DNA of 64,000 bases. Origin: Gamsiella multidivaricata. Taxonomy: Eukaryota > Mortierellomycota > Mortierellomycetes > Mortierellales > Mortierellaceae. The stretch's first letter is position 1, and the number at the start of each line of letters is the position of its first letter. A program made the translations under genes and the position numbers. Below, one piece after another: positions 21,943 to 33,756 of the stretch. The notes beneath the pieces were generated by a model. The model was not told the origin of the DNA. It saw nothing but the letters and a program-made list of their open reading frames with translations, and made no database searches. The stretch lies in NCBI RefSeq assembly GCF_025024155.1, contig NW_026251838.1:1-64000 (forward strand), written 5' to 3'.

Positions 21943-24177
21943 ATGCGTCTCTCCTCATCTCTCCTCAGCTCCTCCGCCATCCTCACCATGGCCATCACAA
22001 TCACCTCCACTCCCATCAGCGGCAACACCAAGCCCCTCACCCCAGAGCGCATGCTCACCCTCGCCCGTCCCTCGGCTGCCTCGCTCTCGCCCAATGGTCG
22101 TCTCGCTGTCTTCTCCGCATCCCGCTACGCCGTCGACACCAACAAGTCCATCCGCAACCTCCACCTTGTCGACCTCGCAGACAATAATACCCTCTCGGAC
22201 CTCACCCCCCAGGTCCCCGACACCAACCATGACAACGCCGTCTGGCTCGATGACAATAGCCTCGCATTTCTCGCCAAGGGTCAGCTCCATGTCAAGGCCG
22301 TTGGCTCCGACAGCGAGCCCTATATCCTCACACACTTCCCCGTCGACATCACCAACGTCAAGTTCAACAGGGCAGCCAACCTGATTGCCTTCTCTGCCGC
22401 CGTTTACACCGACGGTACGCTTGAGGGTGCCAGGGAAAAGGACGAGTATATCAAGGTCCACAAGAAGGACACTGCCCTGGCCTTCGATACTCTCATGGTC
22501 CGCCACTGGGACGAGTTTATCCAGGAAAAGAAGAATAACATCTTTGTAGTTAAGATCAAGAGGAGCGGCGACAAGTTCGTGGTCGATGGTCACGCCATTA
22601 ACCTCTTGCTCAACACTGGTCTGGAGTCGCCCACCATTCCCTTTGGTGACCAGGGCGACTACGATATTTCTCCCAACGGCCAGGAGATCGTCTTTGTCTC
22701 CAAGATCAACACCCCCGATAATGCCTGGCAGACAACCACCCACATCTACACCGTCCCTGTCACCGGCGGTGTCGTCCCCAAGAACATCAACCCCGAGAGT
22801 GTCGGAGCTGCCAGCCACCCAGTCTTCTCCTCGACCGGGAGGTCTATTGCCTACCTCCAGATGCTCAAGCCTCAGTACGAGGCTGACCGCAACAGGATTG
22901 TCGTTCACTTCAACGGACAGTCTCGCATCGTGGCCAAGGACTGGAACCGCAGCCCCAGCAGCATTCTCTTTGACAGCAAGGATGAGAACATCTTTGTCAC
23001 GGCTGAGGATCAAGGACATGTCAAGGTCTTCAAGATCAACCTTCAAACCGAGTCCATCGAACCCATTGTGAATGAGCATTCTCAAAGTGGACTGAGCCTC
23101 ATCGATGACAACACTCTTCTTTACTCCACAGCCTCCTTGACCAGCCCCAGCGACCTTTTTACCGTCGATATCAAGACCAAGGATATTCAGCGTCGCACTA
23201 ATGTCCACGCCAAAACCCTCGCCAATGTCTACCTCGCAACTCCTGAGGACGTCTGGTTCAAGGGTGATCAGGGCAGAGACATCCATGGCTTCCTCCTGAA
23301 GCCCATCGGATTCGACCCTTCCAAGAAGTATCCTCTGGCCTTCATTGTTCACGGTGGCCCTCAGAGCGCCTTTAATGACAATTGGAGCACACGCTGGAAT
23401 CCTAACATCTTTGCAAGCGCCGGGTTTGTTGTTGTCTTCTTGAACCCTACTGGATCGACTGGATATGGTCAGGAATTGACGGATGCGATCAACAACAATT
23501 GGGGCGGTTCTCCTTATATTGACCTGATGAAGGGTCTGGACTACGTTCTTGAGCACCATGCCTACATCGATCAGGCTCGTGTTGCTGCTTTGGGAGCCTC
23601 GTATGGTGGATATATGATGAACTGGATCAACGGCCACACCGACCGCTTCAACTGCTTAGTTAACCACGACGGCATCTTTGATACCAAGAACGGATTCTAT
23701 GCGACCGAGGAGCTCTACTTCCCTGAGCACGAGTATGGTGGTGTCCCATGGGATCCCAAGGCCAAGGATAACTATGAGCGATGGAACCCCGCCAACTTTG
23801 TCCAGAACTGGAAGACACCCACTCTCGTCATCCACAGCGACAAAGACTATCGTCTGCCCGTCACTGAGGGTCTTTCAACTTTTACGGTTTTGCAGCGCAA
23901 GGGCATTCCTTCACGCTTTGTCTATTTCCCCGACGAAAACCACTGGTAAGTGCCATCGTGCTTTGATTTTCTGCAATAGTTCAAAAGGATCTGAAGTGCT
24001 TATACATCTACACATCTCATTACTATGACAAACAGGGTTCTCAAGGCTGCCAACAGCTTGCGCTGGCATGCCGAGGTCATCAACTGGATCCAAAAGTGGA
24101 CTGCTGAGCCTAAACGGAACGTCAACGGCATGGAGGAGACATTTGTGTACGAGACCTCTCAGGTTCGCATCAATTAA
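21943..24177 (+). CDS. Secreted dipeptidyl-peptidase V-like serine peptidase (S9)
   Basis: Prolyl-oligopeptidase family S9 enzyme of the fungal DPP V type, cutting dipeptides from peptide N termini outside the cell. Exons 21943-23945 and 24036-24177; 714 residues, near the usual length. Residues 1-25 form a signal peptide (SSLLSSSAILTMAITI). The N-terminal beta-propeller (about 30-430) holds DWNRSPSSILFDSKD-type blades. The catalytic domain shows LAFIVHGGPQSAFNDNWSTR, NPTGSTGYGQELTDAINNNW, the nucleophile elbow GASYGGYM (Ser553), HSDKDYRLP (Asp635) and ENHW (His667). The intron splits the Trp codon directly after the catalytic His. A long open frame on the opposite strand (560 codons) is a shadow of the C-rich third positions here. 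Confidence 0.94.
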
Positions 24178-25537
24178 ACTCATGTATGTATCTATAATAT
24201 TAAAGCACTCTTTCACAAACAAAGACAAACATTGGTCTATTTAAGCAGAAGAGTTTTCGCCTTCATCCATGTCCTCTTCTGAGTCTTGCCTTCCAGACTG
24301 GAAGCAAAGATTTGTAACTCGTGCATCAATTCAACAAGCAGAACCGTTGCTTCTTGACATTTATCCCCAATCCCAACGAGGGCGATGTTTCAGGCCCCAG
24401 ACGACATGGTAAGTTGGCATCCTCATACGAAATAAGCGCCATTTTGCCTAAGAAACCCAGCGTTTTCGGTTCGCAGGGTGCGGTTGGTCTCAATGAATGA
24501 GCAGCAGTTCTCTAGGAATTGTGGATTCATTTTTCAGTTTTGGCATAGCTTGATCAACTGGAAAAAAAAAAATTGGTGGCGAAAACTAAATTGATGGGTG
24601 ATTTTTAATGCATACGGTAACGGCCTAGAGGTGACCTCAAAAGAAAGTCAGGATCTGCCCAGACTGGAGCTATGGCTGCAGCCAGAACTTTGTGTCGACA
24701 AGCCTTTTCTTGCCCGGGAAGATACTCCTATTCTGTCGTGGACCCCCATTACCGACAATTGATTTTTATCGAAAGGGACGGGGATGACTTAGGCCTACTT
24801 GGAGGCCAAGGCCCAGCCCTTCAAAGATTGATAGAGGGCATGCATACCTCTGGGGAGCACCTAGCGGCCACGTCGTTTTTTCATTCCTGTTCCTATTTCC
24901 AGCGGTCAATACCGTATCCCATCCACCAAAAATGTTTTGATGGCAATCAACTCACACAGCAATAAAGACGCTGGTTAGCACTGCGCAGATAACATCCATA
25001 CAAAAAGATGTCGCTCGACTCAGTTAGACTGCATTGAGAGGGGGCGTCGATTAAGATGAGAAGCGGCTCGAGAGTCTTCACCCAAATCCCAACCTTGTAG
25101 ATCTGTAGGTTGACGTGAACCCAAGTCCTGCTCAAATGCGCCAAGAGCAGACCCAGGCCAACCTCAACGGGGAGACCTCTCTCATCCGTCCTCCTCAAGA
25201 CCACCATACGGAAGGCTGTTCCATTCCTTTCGGCCCTACTGGTCGAATTGTTGCGATCTTGATGATTTTAGCTGGTTCGCTGCCAATACGCGAACGACGA
25301 TATGATGTTAGCAGCACAGGAGAGGATCATACAAACCGTAAAAAACACAGAGTTCAGAATAGGATCAAGTACGCGACCCGCGACATTCAAGAGCCAAGCC
25401 GCAGAAAACAACGCGCCCCTTCGTAGTGTGTAGGCCATCTCGCCGATTGCTTCATCACGACCCAGGAAGAAAGCTCTCCATCTCCACCTCTATCCTCTAT
25501 TTCGAACGTACTAGATCATCATTAGACAGCATACGCC
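24178..25537. other. Intergenic, about 1.36 kb
   Basis: Short open frames at 24672-24965 and 25115-25426 show no recognisable domain and I do not call them. Contains the LEO1 promoter. Nothing else seen. Confidence 0.5.
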
Positions 25538-27812
25538 ATGTCTGATTCAGAGCACACGCCCATGCCCGAGGAGGATCCTACACATGGTCTCTTTGGCTCT
25601 GACGAGGACGACGAGGACGACGAGCAGCAAAGCCATAGCCAGAATCATAGCCAGGACCGGTCCCAGGACAACGCTCACCACCGCGGCTCGGACTCGGAAG
25701 GTAGTGTTCGTGGCTCGCCCGACAGACGCCAGCGTAGACGGAACAACCGTTTTTCTGATGACGAGGATGAAGACATGGATGGCGGACGGGATTCCAGAGA
25801 CGAGTTCTCTGGAGGAAAGGTCAAAAGACCTGCCGGAAGGATCGATGACGATGACGACGAGGATGAGCAGCAGGAAGAACGCAGCCAGAAATCCGACAAT
25901 GAAGACGACAGTAATATGCAACAAAGCCTTGGCGATCTGTTTGGAGACGAGGATGAGAGTGGCAGCGAGGAGGACGATAATCGAGACAGGCACCAATCGC
26001 ACAGGAGGTAAGGGAAACACTACTCAACCTGCAACCATGATGTTTTTGTTGGCGGTACTATAAGGACTATGATTGCTAACGACTGTAAATTATGATGCCT
26101 GCATCAAATTGTAGATCGCCATCTATTGACGACTTTATTTCGGATGACGACTCCGATCGGGCGAGAAAGAGGAAGGACAAGCAAAGGAAACAAGAGCAGC
26201 GTCGCGAGGGATCTGATGATGATCGCGATCTCGATAACGACTATGGCAACTCTCAATCGAGGACGAGAGTCGAGAACAGGGCATCAGTCCAGCTGCCTGA
26301 AATTGGCTTCCCCTACAGCTCTGATGGCAAGGTACATAACTGAAATGCATTCCCCCACCCTCCCTCCACTTTCCAGCTTTTGAATCCTCGTTCAGCAAGA
26401 TATAGCCACACGCCACCTTACAATCATACTCTTGTCCATTTCCGATTTAGATTTATTTGTCTCGTCTGCCAAACTTCCTGAACGTGGATACTAAACCATT
26501 CGACCCAGATACCTATGACGATGACCAGGAGAGAAATGGAGATGAATCTGAAAGCATGCAGAAGATCAAACTAAAGGTCGAAAACACAATCCGCTGGCGT
26601 TTCAAGGACGGACAGGACGACCCCAGCATTCTTACCAAGGACCGTGAGAAGGAGTCAAATGCTCGTTTTGTGCGCTGGTCTGATGGATCACTTTCGTTGG
26701 TTCTCGGAGACGAAATGTTCCAGGTCAATGCTCAGGCGCTTCATAACCAGCATCAATTCTTGGTGGTCCACCATCCTTCGGAGTTGATGTTACAGACCCA
26801 GCAGGCGTTCACAGATACCTTGACCTTCCAGCCACAGTCGACGCAATCGTCAACGCATCGTAAATTGACAGCAGCCATCGCGGGCAAACATGTTAAGAGT
26901 GTCAAGACCGTGATGGTGGCAACCTTGAGTGATCCCAAGGCTGCCAAGGAAGCAATCGAACAGCGCGAGTTGGAGCAGGTTCGCAGTCGTCGCAAGGTTG
27001 CTGCAGAGAGGAGCAGGCACGCTAGAGCAACTGGACTCACTGCCAGTGGACTGGAGGAGAGCGATGGCGAGCACGATGATGAAGATGACGAGGACTTTGA
27101 AGCCGAAGAGGAGAGAAGACGCGAGAAGATCATGGTAAGGATTTTTTTATATGTCAATACTAGATGCGCCTCTATGGCTCCTTTTTGGTAGCAGTAAGTT
27201 TGCATCGTAACTAATGCTCATTTCTGTTAAATACCATAGTCTATCAAAAAGTCCGGATCGGATAATTACAAGTCCAGGAACCGTTACTCGAGCGATGAAG
27301 ATGATAGCATGGAAGACGAAGATGATTACGGCGGACGTGGGCGCCAAAGAAGGGATAGAAGCCGTGAGCGGGATCGTAGTCGTGAGCGAGATCGCAGCCG
27401 TGACAGGAATCGCAGCCGTGACCGCAGTGGAGATCGACACCGCCGTCGCAGTCCCAGCCGCAGCAGGAGCAGAAGCAGAAGCAAGAGCCATAGCCGTAGT
27501 CGCAGCCGTAGTCCTATCCGTCGTCATGGCGGCAGCAGCAGTCGTGGTGGTCGTGGTCGTAGCTACAGTCGTAGTCCCAGTCGCAGTCGGAGCCGAAGTC
27601 GGAGCCCACGTAGCCCGGGCAGCCCTCGGCCGAAGCGTCGTTCTGGCAATGATCGGAATCGGGATCGGAATGAGGACGCGGATGATGATCGCGAGCAGCA
27701 GAGAAGGGTGTCTGAAGACGAGAGACAGCATGATGAGGATGAAGATGAGGAACAGGCTGTGCAGAGACGGCCCAAGAAGAGAAGGACTGCATTGGACAGT
27801 GACGAGGAGTAG
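25538..27812 (+). CDS. LEO1: LEO1, Paf1 complex subunit, with a C-terminal RS domain
   Basis: Subunit of the Paf1 elongation complex, which travels with RNA polymerase II and promotes histone modification. Exons: 25538-26007, 26115-26331, 26451-27134, 27240-27812; 647 residues. The N terminus is acidic and Ser/Asp-rich with SLGDLFGDEDESG. The core Leo1 domain (about 210-400) shows VQLPEIGFPYSSDGKIYLSR, PNFLNVDTKPFDP, ENTIRWRFKDG, NARFVRWSDGSLSLVLGDEM and HRKLTAAIAGKH. Exon 4 is unusual: it encodes about 150 residues of Arg-Ser and Arg-Asp/Glu repeats (SRERDRSRERDRS, SRSRSRSRSKSHSRSRS) like an SR splicing factor, then an acidic tail. The reading frame runs through exon 4 without break, so this is part of the same protein unless exon 4 belongs to a separate transcript. 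Confidence 0.93.
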
Positions 27813-29011
27813 GAAGATGATCTCCTCTTTTGACATACGAGAAGCGCATGCATCCACACCACACGCATAGGCACACATGCGGCAATAAACAGTACTCATC
27901 AATTGGATGATATCGAGTCATCGAACAGCAGTTAAATCGTCGAAATGAAGAGGGAGTGATGTTTAGATGCTGCTGCTTCGCCGAATAGTGACTTTTTGCG
28001 GAGATTTCCATAAGCAGACAGGAGAACAAACAAAGATCAATCTTCCATTCCTCTCATTCTGCAGTTCCTTCATTCCATTACAAATGAACCTTGTCTCATA
28101 CCGAAGTGCTTCTCGTGCTTGGAAGGCACTTCACGGCAATCTTACTACCCCAATGGCTCTGTTACCTTCTGTCCCTGGAAGGCGCCCACTGCTCCACGCC
28201 AGTAATAGATTCCTTAGTGCGGCAACGCATGGTATGCCTCATAAACAAGTCGCCCTCCAGGCAGAGAGATCGGGCTGGATCAGGTACGGGACTGCTTCCA
28301 ATGCCCAATTGCAGTTGGATCCGCACTCACACTCTCGGTAAGATAACCAGATCGGATGCGCCCCTCTTTCGGCGGCAATTACCCAGCACTCGATCAAAGC
28401 TCATTTGATTGATCTGAGACAGTTAATGACATGACATTGCTAGTAATCATACGGGGCTGCGTGCTAGTATGTTGTCGCAACAGCAGCAGCTCATGATGGC
28501 ATGTGGAAATCAAAGCCGGGTAGCCGGAATGGATCAAATGTCTCATACAGAAAAATATAATTCGATAACTGTACATCCTTGCATGCCCATTTGGCTTATA
28601 TGGCAATGGTGCAACTAAATTATGGTATTTTGGAAACCGTGCGCGCATGCTTGTGAGTGTATAAGGGAAAAGGGTTTTTTACCTTGCGGGCGCGCGTTCT
28701 GAGACATTGACCACAACAATGACACCTCAACTGGTCAGCAAATAAATAACGCATCGCATCCTTCTCATAAGGTCCTCTTTTTTATTTTATTCTTCCCCTT
28801 CACTCTCTCTTTTTCTTCTTCAGCTCATCTTTGTTTTTTTTTCTTTTTTTTTGTTCGCCTCTGATTCTACAGCTGTACTCTCGACAGGCGACTCAAGCAT
28901 CCTAGGACCGGACTATCAACCCACGTACAATTTCACACCTCGACGACGACTTTGTTCGTAACCAACAGCACCAGATTCAACACAGATATAACACCGAACA
29001 ACAAAGTCATC
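27813..29011. other. Intergenic, about 1.2 kb, with a doubtful small open frame
   Basis: An open frame from ATG 28084 to about 28338 starts with an Arg/Ser/Ala-rich stretch (SYRSASRAWKALHG) like a mitochondrial presequence and ends near a GTAAGA donor. No second exon or domain was found, so it is not called. The 28770-28860 stretch is strongly pyrimidine-rich, as expected upstream of a highly expressed gene such as GPD. Confidence 0.4.
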
Positions 29012-31253
29012 ATGTCTGAAAAAGTCGCGCTCATCGGATCAGGCAACTGGTAAATGGAATTCACATTGTCCATTGCAGTGGAATGAACGAACTTGTCATG
29101 GAAAATGTGTTCGCCCAAAAAGAAACACCCGTGGGAAAAAAAATCAGGGACCCTGAGTAAGAGATGGAACACTAAACTATCTCTTTTTGTTTGTTTTTTT
29201 CTTACTGTTTCTGTTCTAGGGGTTCAGCAGTAGCGAAAATCATCGGAGGCAATGTCCACAATTTCGAACATTTTGACAAAGAGGTCAAGATGTGGGTGTT
29301 TGAGGAACAAGTCGATGGACAGAACTTGACCGACATCATCAATACCAAGCACGAAAACGTCAAGTACGTATCTTTTTCTCTCTCTCTCTGTCTGTCTGTC
29401 GTTTCTTCATCGTTTAAGAAAAACATAAGAAAAAAAGGTCCGATCGTGGGGTGGGATGCAATGGGCTTGGTTTGTGGCAATGGCTATGAGCTATGGTGTT
29501 CGGTTTTCCCCACTTTGCGTACTGCTGATCATTCAGAACAAAACTCTCTTTTGGTTTTGGTGGGGTAAAAGTGATAAAAAAAAAGTTTATGGAGACGCGA
29601 TATCTTTATGATGAGATCTCTCTCCATTTTCATGGCAAGAACGACCGATGGATGAGATCCGCATATTTTTTTTGTTGGTGTGATGCCTTGTAAAGGCGAT
29701 AAGCTCTGCGTAGGACTATGGGGCAAAAAAAAAAAAAAAAAAACTGGATCTCTTGGGATTAAAAGGGACGCGCATTATCTCGGACCTGTTTGGGTCACAC
29801 AACACGACAAATCATCTATGCAAGGGAAAAAAAAATGGCCATCATTGCTGCGATAACACCGATCCGCGGAACCGTTTGTCTAATTCTTTCGTTTCGTGCT
29901 GTCGTGTCTCTTTTTTTTTTTTTAGATACTTGCCTGGAATCAAATTGCCCGAGAATGTTGTAGCTTGCCCGGATCTGGTTCAGACGTGCTCAGACGCCAC
30001 AATGATTGTCTTTGTTGTTCCTCATCAGGTATGAACCTAAGAAGTTTGTTCTCGAAAACAATTTTTTTACGCTTTCATTCAGAAGCGCGCAAGGGACGAG
30101 GAGTGGAGTAGTCAAAGAAGCAGTGCTCGGGACTCTCCCCTCCTATACACTGCTTCGATTGAATCGCAGTTACAGGATAACCGTTCAGAGTGAGAACGGC
30201 TCAGGGCGGGTAAATCCTTATAAAGAGGATTGGCGATGATGGCTAGTGTTTACAGAGCATGTAGGACAAAGGGGCTGTCGGATCCCGAATGCCTAGGGAT
30301 CGCGCATAGCAATGTGTGAGAAGAATTAAGATAAATGTGTTTGCGGAAATTCTGATTTCTAATGATGATCCACAAATACCTTTTTGTACTCCCTTATGTA
30401 TGACTAGTTTGTTGCCGGTGTCTGCAAACAACTGAAGGGCAAGATCCCAGCCAACTGCAAAGCAATCTCGTTGATCAAGGGTATCGATTACAACGACGGA
30501 GGATTCCGACTGATCTCGGATATGATCCAGGATGCCCTCGGAATCCGGTCCTGTGTCTTGAGTGGAGCCAACATTGCAAGCGAGGTCGCAGAGGGACGAT
30601 TCTGTGAGACGACGATCGGCTATAGAAACAGGAATGATGGCGAGTTGTTCAGGGATATTTTTCACACGCCGTATTTCCGAGTTAATATTGTTGAGGATGT
30701 GATTGGGGTCGAGTTGTGTGGTGCACTCAAGAACATCATTGCAATCGGAGGTGGACTGGTCGATGGACTCAAGTAAGTCGTCGCTTTGAGAAAGATGGAT
30801 CTGTATGCACTTTCATAATTTAGGCGGCACCTAGGTCTGACATTGCATTACACACGCGTCTTGTTGTTTGTTCAAACTAGGCTGGGCGACAATACAAAGG
30901 CAGCGATCATCCGTATCGGATTGGCCGAGATGCGCAAATTTGCGCAGATGTTCTACAAGGATGTCAGGGACGCGACGTTTTTCGAGTCGTGCGGTGTTGC
31001 GGATCTGATCACGACGTGTGCCGGCGGCCGTAACCGCAAGGTGGCCGAGGCACATGTGACAACCGGCAAGTCGTTCGACCAGCTGGAGCAGGAGATGTTG
31101 AACGGACAGAAGCTGCAGGGTACATCGACTGCGAAGGATATGTACAAGATCTTGTCAAAGAAGGGGCTGTGCCATGAGTTCCCGTTGATGACGACGATCT
31201 ACAGAATTTGCTATGAGGACCTGCCGCCGATCAAGCTCGTTGAGGATATCTAG
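29012..31253 (+). CDS. GPD1: Glycerol-3-phosphate dehydrogenase, NAD-dependent, cytosolic
   Basis: Reduces dihydroxyacetone phosphate to glycerol 3-phosphate with NADH, feeding glycerol and lipid synthesis. Exons: 29012-29049, 29220-29363, 29926-30028, 30408-30772, 30881-31253; 340 residues, close to animal GPD1 and shorter than yeast Gpd1. The NAD-binding GSGNWGSAVAKI spans intron 1. Further blocks are [44 protein letters not shown], the catalytic region [22 protein letters not shown] with its Lys, and [13 protein letters not shown] with the substrate-binding RN pair. Intron 2 (562 nt) and intron 3 (379 nt) are far longer than others in this window. No N-terminal targeting extension is present. 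Confidence 0.96.
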
Positions 31254-31496
31254 GATGAGCGTGTTGCAGGGTTGCATGCGGAAGAATGGGCAAAGAAGAA
31301 GTATAGGTGAGGCGCCTTTTCCAGATAAACTAGCACGTTACACATTCGCAATGGATTGCAGCAGAAAATCTGTTTTTACCGCCCCGTCCGGACATAAAAT
31401 TGTTGTCACTTTCAGGTGCAATGCAGTGGTGCGCTTAAAATGACAATGGTAGCCGTTCTTGGTGTAACTGGTGCACGGCATCTTTCCGAGGTTCTG

Positions 31497-31533
31497 CCCC
31501 CCCTTCCCCCCTCCCCCCTCCCTCCTCCTTCCC
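31497..31533 (-). other. G-quadruplex-capable C-rich run
   Basis: Plus strand has runs of 7, 6, 6, 3 and more C separated by one or two T; the minus strand therefore carries five or more G tracts in 37 nt. Lies about 245 bp past the GPD stop codon. Confidence 0.8.
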
Positions 31534-33308
31534 TTCATGAGAAGTAATAATAATTCCGATGGATTCAGCGTTAGGGAAAAGCACATGGAAGTAGCATATG
31601 GGGCTGGCTACTTGGTTCTAATTGGCTAAAGAAGAAGCGCGTGAAGATACACAAAATACAAATGTCATCGTGTAGCGGAGAATGAGTGAGAATATTCGGC
31701 CGGGAGAACGCCCTCGATGACGGTATTAGTGGCAACCAATGAGATTAGATGGGGCGGGGGGGAAGGATCGCGTCGAAAATAGCTCCTCATGCATGCATAT
31801 TTCTATGGACTCGCGAAGCATTGACCACAATCTAGAAAGATCGCTCTTGACGCGTCTACAGCTGAGCGGACCGCACTAGTCTAGTTGCTGCTCTCAATCC
31901 AGAGAATACAAAGTGGCTACGCAGATTTGCTCACCGGCCTATCATAAGTTGAGACTATACTCTCACCAGCCCTGACAACAGTTTCAAATGAAACCCTGTT
32001 GGAATGAGCATGGGCCCTCCTTTTGGGCGCCTGCTCTTTCATTTATTTTCATTTATTTCACACAAACAGCCTATCAGTTGGCTTGTTTGCGTCTGTTTTT
32101 GGTACCCTGCTTCTCTCCTCACCCCCTTCCTTGTCCATAGAACTATCATGTATCTCCAATATTCATTTCCACAAAATAAAAATAAAAAGGGACGTGCCCT
32201 ACTTCTGATAAAGTAAAATAGTTTAAAAAATATGATAGCGACAGAGCGAAAGGTAGATAGGAAACAATACTGAATGAGGAAATTGCAGATATGATGAACC
32301 AAGTGAGCAAAAGGAAGAAGAAGGAAAAGAATGGCTAAGGGAGAGGAGCCAAGGGATGGGCGAGGGGCAGACCATGTGCACACTTCCTACTTAAGCATTT
32401 TTAATTATTTTATTTTTATTTTATGGTAGAGAACGATTGACTGAGGGATAGAGAGGCAGGGGAAAAGGAACAGGGGGCTCTCTTGCCTTAATGGACTGCG
32501 GTAGATACGGCATGTCGTTTACGGGTGGTCATAGACAAGGGGGCAGGTTATGGGGGCAGCAGGGTGCGAGGAGAAAGCAAGATTGAAGGGCGCATGTGCC
32601 AAACCGTAAAATGAAGCGAGAGCTAGTGCGTTTGCCGCAACAACTACTGTGTTGCCTGGTATCTGTCAGAGATGACTGATGATGCCATTTGTACGAGTTT
32701 TTCTGTTGTGTCTAGATGCGACCACAGCGAATTGATAAATGTTTTCTCTTTCAAGAGATATGACATGCGATTTAGTCTATGTAATCACATTGTAGCTGAA
32801 TTAATAATGTCGTGGATTGTTATTGTGCCTTGCGGATCAAATAATAGGTAACGTCAAACAGAGCGCGGAAGGCAGGGTGTCACAGAAGAAGAACGAAAAA
32901 TAACCGACTATGAAGAGAAAGGAAGAGAGTCCATGAAGAGAAGAGTAGGGGAGGACAAGATAGGGGAAGAGAGGAGTGGAAAATTGGGTGGGGCGAAGGA
33001 AAAGACGGCGAGGATGCGGAAATGGTAGTGAACGTGTTCCTCCTGCATTTGTCCTATGATATATTCTAAATCCTAGGAGAGAAGAAGAGTGGAATTGTTT
33101 CCATATTATACACACGCAGTGTATACACATGCACTGTTGCATGTATGTTTGTATGAGTATGCATCCAGTGCGTTGTACAGGCAGAAATTGCAGTTCACTA
33201 TAAGATAGACATGATAATTTATGGAGCATGGGGTAAATGGAAGAGATGTATAGTTGTGGCAAGTGACAAGCAGAAGAAAGGCACGAGCGCGTCCTCGTTC
33301 AGGTAGAG
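31534..33308. other. Intergenic, about 1.8 kb
   Basis: No gene, domain or RNA gene recognised on either strand. Holds a G-rich run at 31749-31766, AT-rich stretches near 32200-32430 and purine-rich stretches near 32270-32360 and 32870-33020. This is the longest gene-free stretch in the window. Confidence 0.5.
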
Positions 33309-33427
33309 ACACACAGGCACAGACACAGACACAGGCAGCAGGCATAGGAACAGCTACAGGCACAAGAACAGGAACGGGAACGGGAACAGAAACAGGAACA
33401 GGAACAGGTACAGGTACAGGTACAGAC
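33309..33427. repeat. Degenerate hexamer repeat (acaggn/acagac)
   Basis: About twenty hexamers of the form ACAGGA, ACAGGT, ACGGGA or ACAGAC run in register. Lies about 330-450 bp upstream of the F-box start codon. The open frames through it encode only TGTGTG/TETGT-type repeats. Confidence 0.93.
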
Positions 33428-33756
33428 ATGCCAATAAACCTAATAGTGTGCAATGGCGAATTGGATGGGGCGTGCCTTTTTCCCCTCTTTCTTCTTTCTC
33501 CGTTGTGTCCTCCCTCCCTCTTGGTTCCCCTCCTTCCTTCTTCTTCCTTAAGAGAAGACTCATTCTCCACCTCATTGCATTTTTTTCCTTCGTCTCATTC
33601 ATTCAACTTGTTCCTCATCCCACCCTCACCCGTCGTTTTTCTTTATTTTCCCCCCATATCTCTGTCTGTATTTTTTCTCATGCACAGCAGCACAGTAGAG
33701 CACGCTTTCTTATTATCGCCTTACCCCACACCGTTCTATCCCCTGCATCCAATCCA

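Noticed and set aside
21955..23637. 560-codon open frame antisense to the dipeptidyl-peptidase gene
   Set aside because: It mirrors the C-rich third positions of the sense gene, has no domain and is Val/Asp/Gly-biased as antisense shadows are.
24672..25426. Two short plus-strand open frames upstream of LEO1
   Set aside because: No domain, no splice partner and lengths expected by chance.
27147..27902. Open frames antisense to LEO1 exon 4
   Set aside because: Low-complexity shadow of the RS repeats.
28084..28338. Possible mitochondrial-targeted small protein
   Set aside because: Presequence-like start and a donor site, but no second exon or family found.
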